From the NCBI GenBank assembly GCA_947463335.1, contig CANHRF010000076.1:1-5328 (forward strand): a stretch of 5,328 nt of DNA, written 5' to 3'. The position numbers and the translations under genes were made by a program. The stretch is from Actinomycetota bacterium (GTDB lineage: Bacteria; Actinomycetota; Actinomycetes; Nanopelagicales; Nanopelagicaceae). Positions 4,960-5,328 of this stretch are shown in pieces. The notes under the pieces were generated by a model. The model was not told the origin of the DNA. It did no database searches and worked only from the letters and a program-made list of their open reading frames with translations. The stretch's first letter is position 1, and every line of letters begins with the position of its first letter.

Positions 4960-5328
4960 AGTGCAGGAGTTGAACCAGTATTGGCGCAATGATCAACGCC
5001 GGAAGTAAATTGCCGACCGCGATATCTTTTATCTTTAACAAGCGCAATCCGATACAGACCAACATCAAACCACCGGTGATAGTCATGGCATCTATTTGGT
5101 AGCCACTGAGAATGTTTCCGAGACCAAAACCGATAATCGTCCAAAGACCTTGGTAGATACCGACTGGGATCGCCGAAGCGGCTACTCCCCAGCCAAGACT
5201 TGCCGCAAAGGCCATCGCTGCGAAAAAGTCGAGGCTAGATTTCAAGAGCAATTGATCTATCCCCGTAGACATACCGTCGCTAATTGATCCAAGGATCGCT
5301 AGTGGACCAATAATGAAAAGTAATGAGG
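4949..5328 (-). CDS. DUF554 family membrane protein, C-terminal part (5' end beyond window)
   Basis: The minus-strand frame stays open to the right edge, so 125 residues of the C-terminal part are visible and the start lies outside. An internal ATG at 5272 is not the likely start, because the 18 codons before it continue a conserved-looking segment, L-F-I-I-G-P-L-A-I-L-G-S-I-S-D-G. The following L-L-L-K-S-S-L-D, the S-L-G-W-G-V run, the Y-Q-G segment and the I-x-V-G-N-L-L-P-A-L near the end match the DUF554 (YdfK-type) family as I know it. Full members are about 230 aa integral membrane proteins of unknown function. Four hydrophobic stretches are visible: the G-P-L-A-I-L segment, the F-F-A-A-M-A-F-A-A-S-L-G-W-G-V run continuing to G-L, the T-G-G-L-M-L-V-C-I-G-L segment, and the C-terminal L-P-A-L-I-I-A-P-I-L-V. 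The gene is convergent with the alcohol dehydrogenase and its stop lies within the shared hairpin. Confidence 0.88.
   Translation of the reverse strand, partial: SLLFIIGPLAILGSISDGMSTGIDQLLLKSSLDFFAAMAFAASLGWGVAASAIPVGIYQGLWTIIGFGLGNILSGYQIDAMTITGGLMLVCIGLRLLKIKDIAVGNLLPALIIAPILVQLLHSFT

Noticed and set aside
4949..5272. A complete 107-aa small membrane protein starting at the ATG at 5272
   Set aside because: The frame continues upstream of this ATG to the window edge with DUF554-like residues, so it is the C-terminal part of a longer protein.
5096..5287. 63-codon plus-strand frame at the right end
   Set aside because: It lies antisense to the conserved DUF554 segment and has no recognisable features.
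1..5328. CRISPR array, insertion sequence, phage, defence or toxin-antitoxin module, riboswitch
   Set aside because: No repeated spacer-like units, transposase, terminal repeats, attachment duplication at the tRNA 3' end or riboswitch-sized leader could be seen; every long open frame is accounted for by a known enzyme or membrane family.

Overview
This window looks like chromosomal DNA from a member of the Actinomycetota with unusually low G+C (roughly half G+C by eye). The closest matches I recognise are actinobacterial: a mycobacterial-type histidine phosphatase, an AdhC-like alcohol dehydrogenase and a thymidine kinase with a C-x-C zinc pair. Two start codons also sit exactly 6 nt after a TANNNT hexamer, as in leaderless actinobacterial genes. 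Together this suggests a streamlined freshwater lineage of the acI/Nanopelagicales (Planktophila) kind. That placement is an inference from protein style and composition, not from a marker gene. Coding density is very high, and no gene-free stretch exceeds about 115 bases.

Layout. Bases 1-83 (minus strand) hold the first 27 codons of a histidine phosphatase cut off by the left edge. A 49-bp divergent intergenic region (84-132) separates it from an aldo/keto reductase (133-1080, plus). Four bases after that gene's stop lies the stop of a convergent M20-family metallo-hydrolase (1085-2407, minus, with a possible upstream TTG start at 2488). Next comes a tRNA-Leu with anticodon GAG (2522-2605, plus). 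It is followed by a three-gene plus-strand run: adenine phosphoribosyltransferase (2633-3160), thymidine kinase (3206-3880) and a zinc-dependent, probably NADP-linked alcohol dehydrogenase (3877-4917). The last two overlap by an ATGA. A perfect 11-bp inverted repeat (4934-4959) lies between the dehydrogenase and a convergent DUF554 membrane protein, which runs off the right edge (4949-5328, minus).

Function. apt and tdk are both salvage enzymes, for adenine and thymidine, and probably share a transcript with the dehydrogenase, whose physiological substrate cannot be read from the sequence. The reductase and the M20 hydrolase are metabolic enzymes with no evident shared pathway. I found no mobile element, CRISPR array, toxin-antitoxin pair, phage gene or defence system. 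This is ordinary core-type chromosome. The points worth a second look are a substituted catalytic residue in the aldo/keto reductase, paired leaderless-type promoters, several start-site choices, and the hairpin that contains a stop codon.
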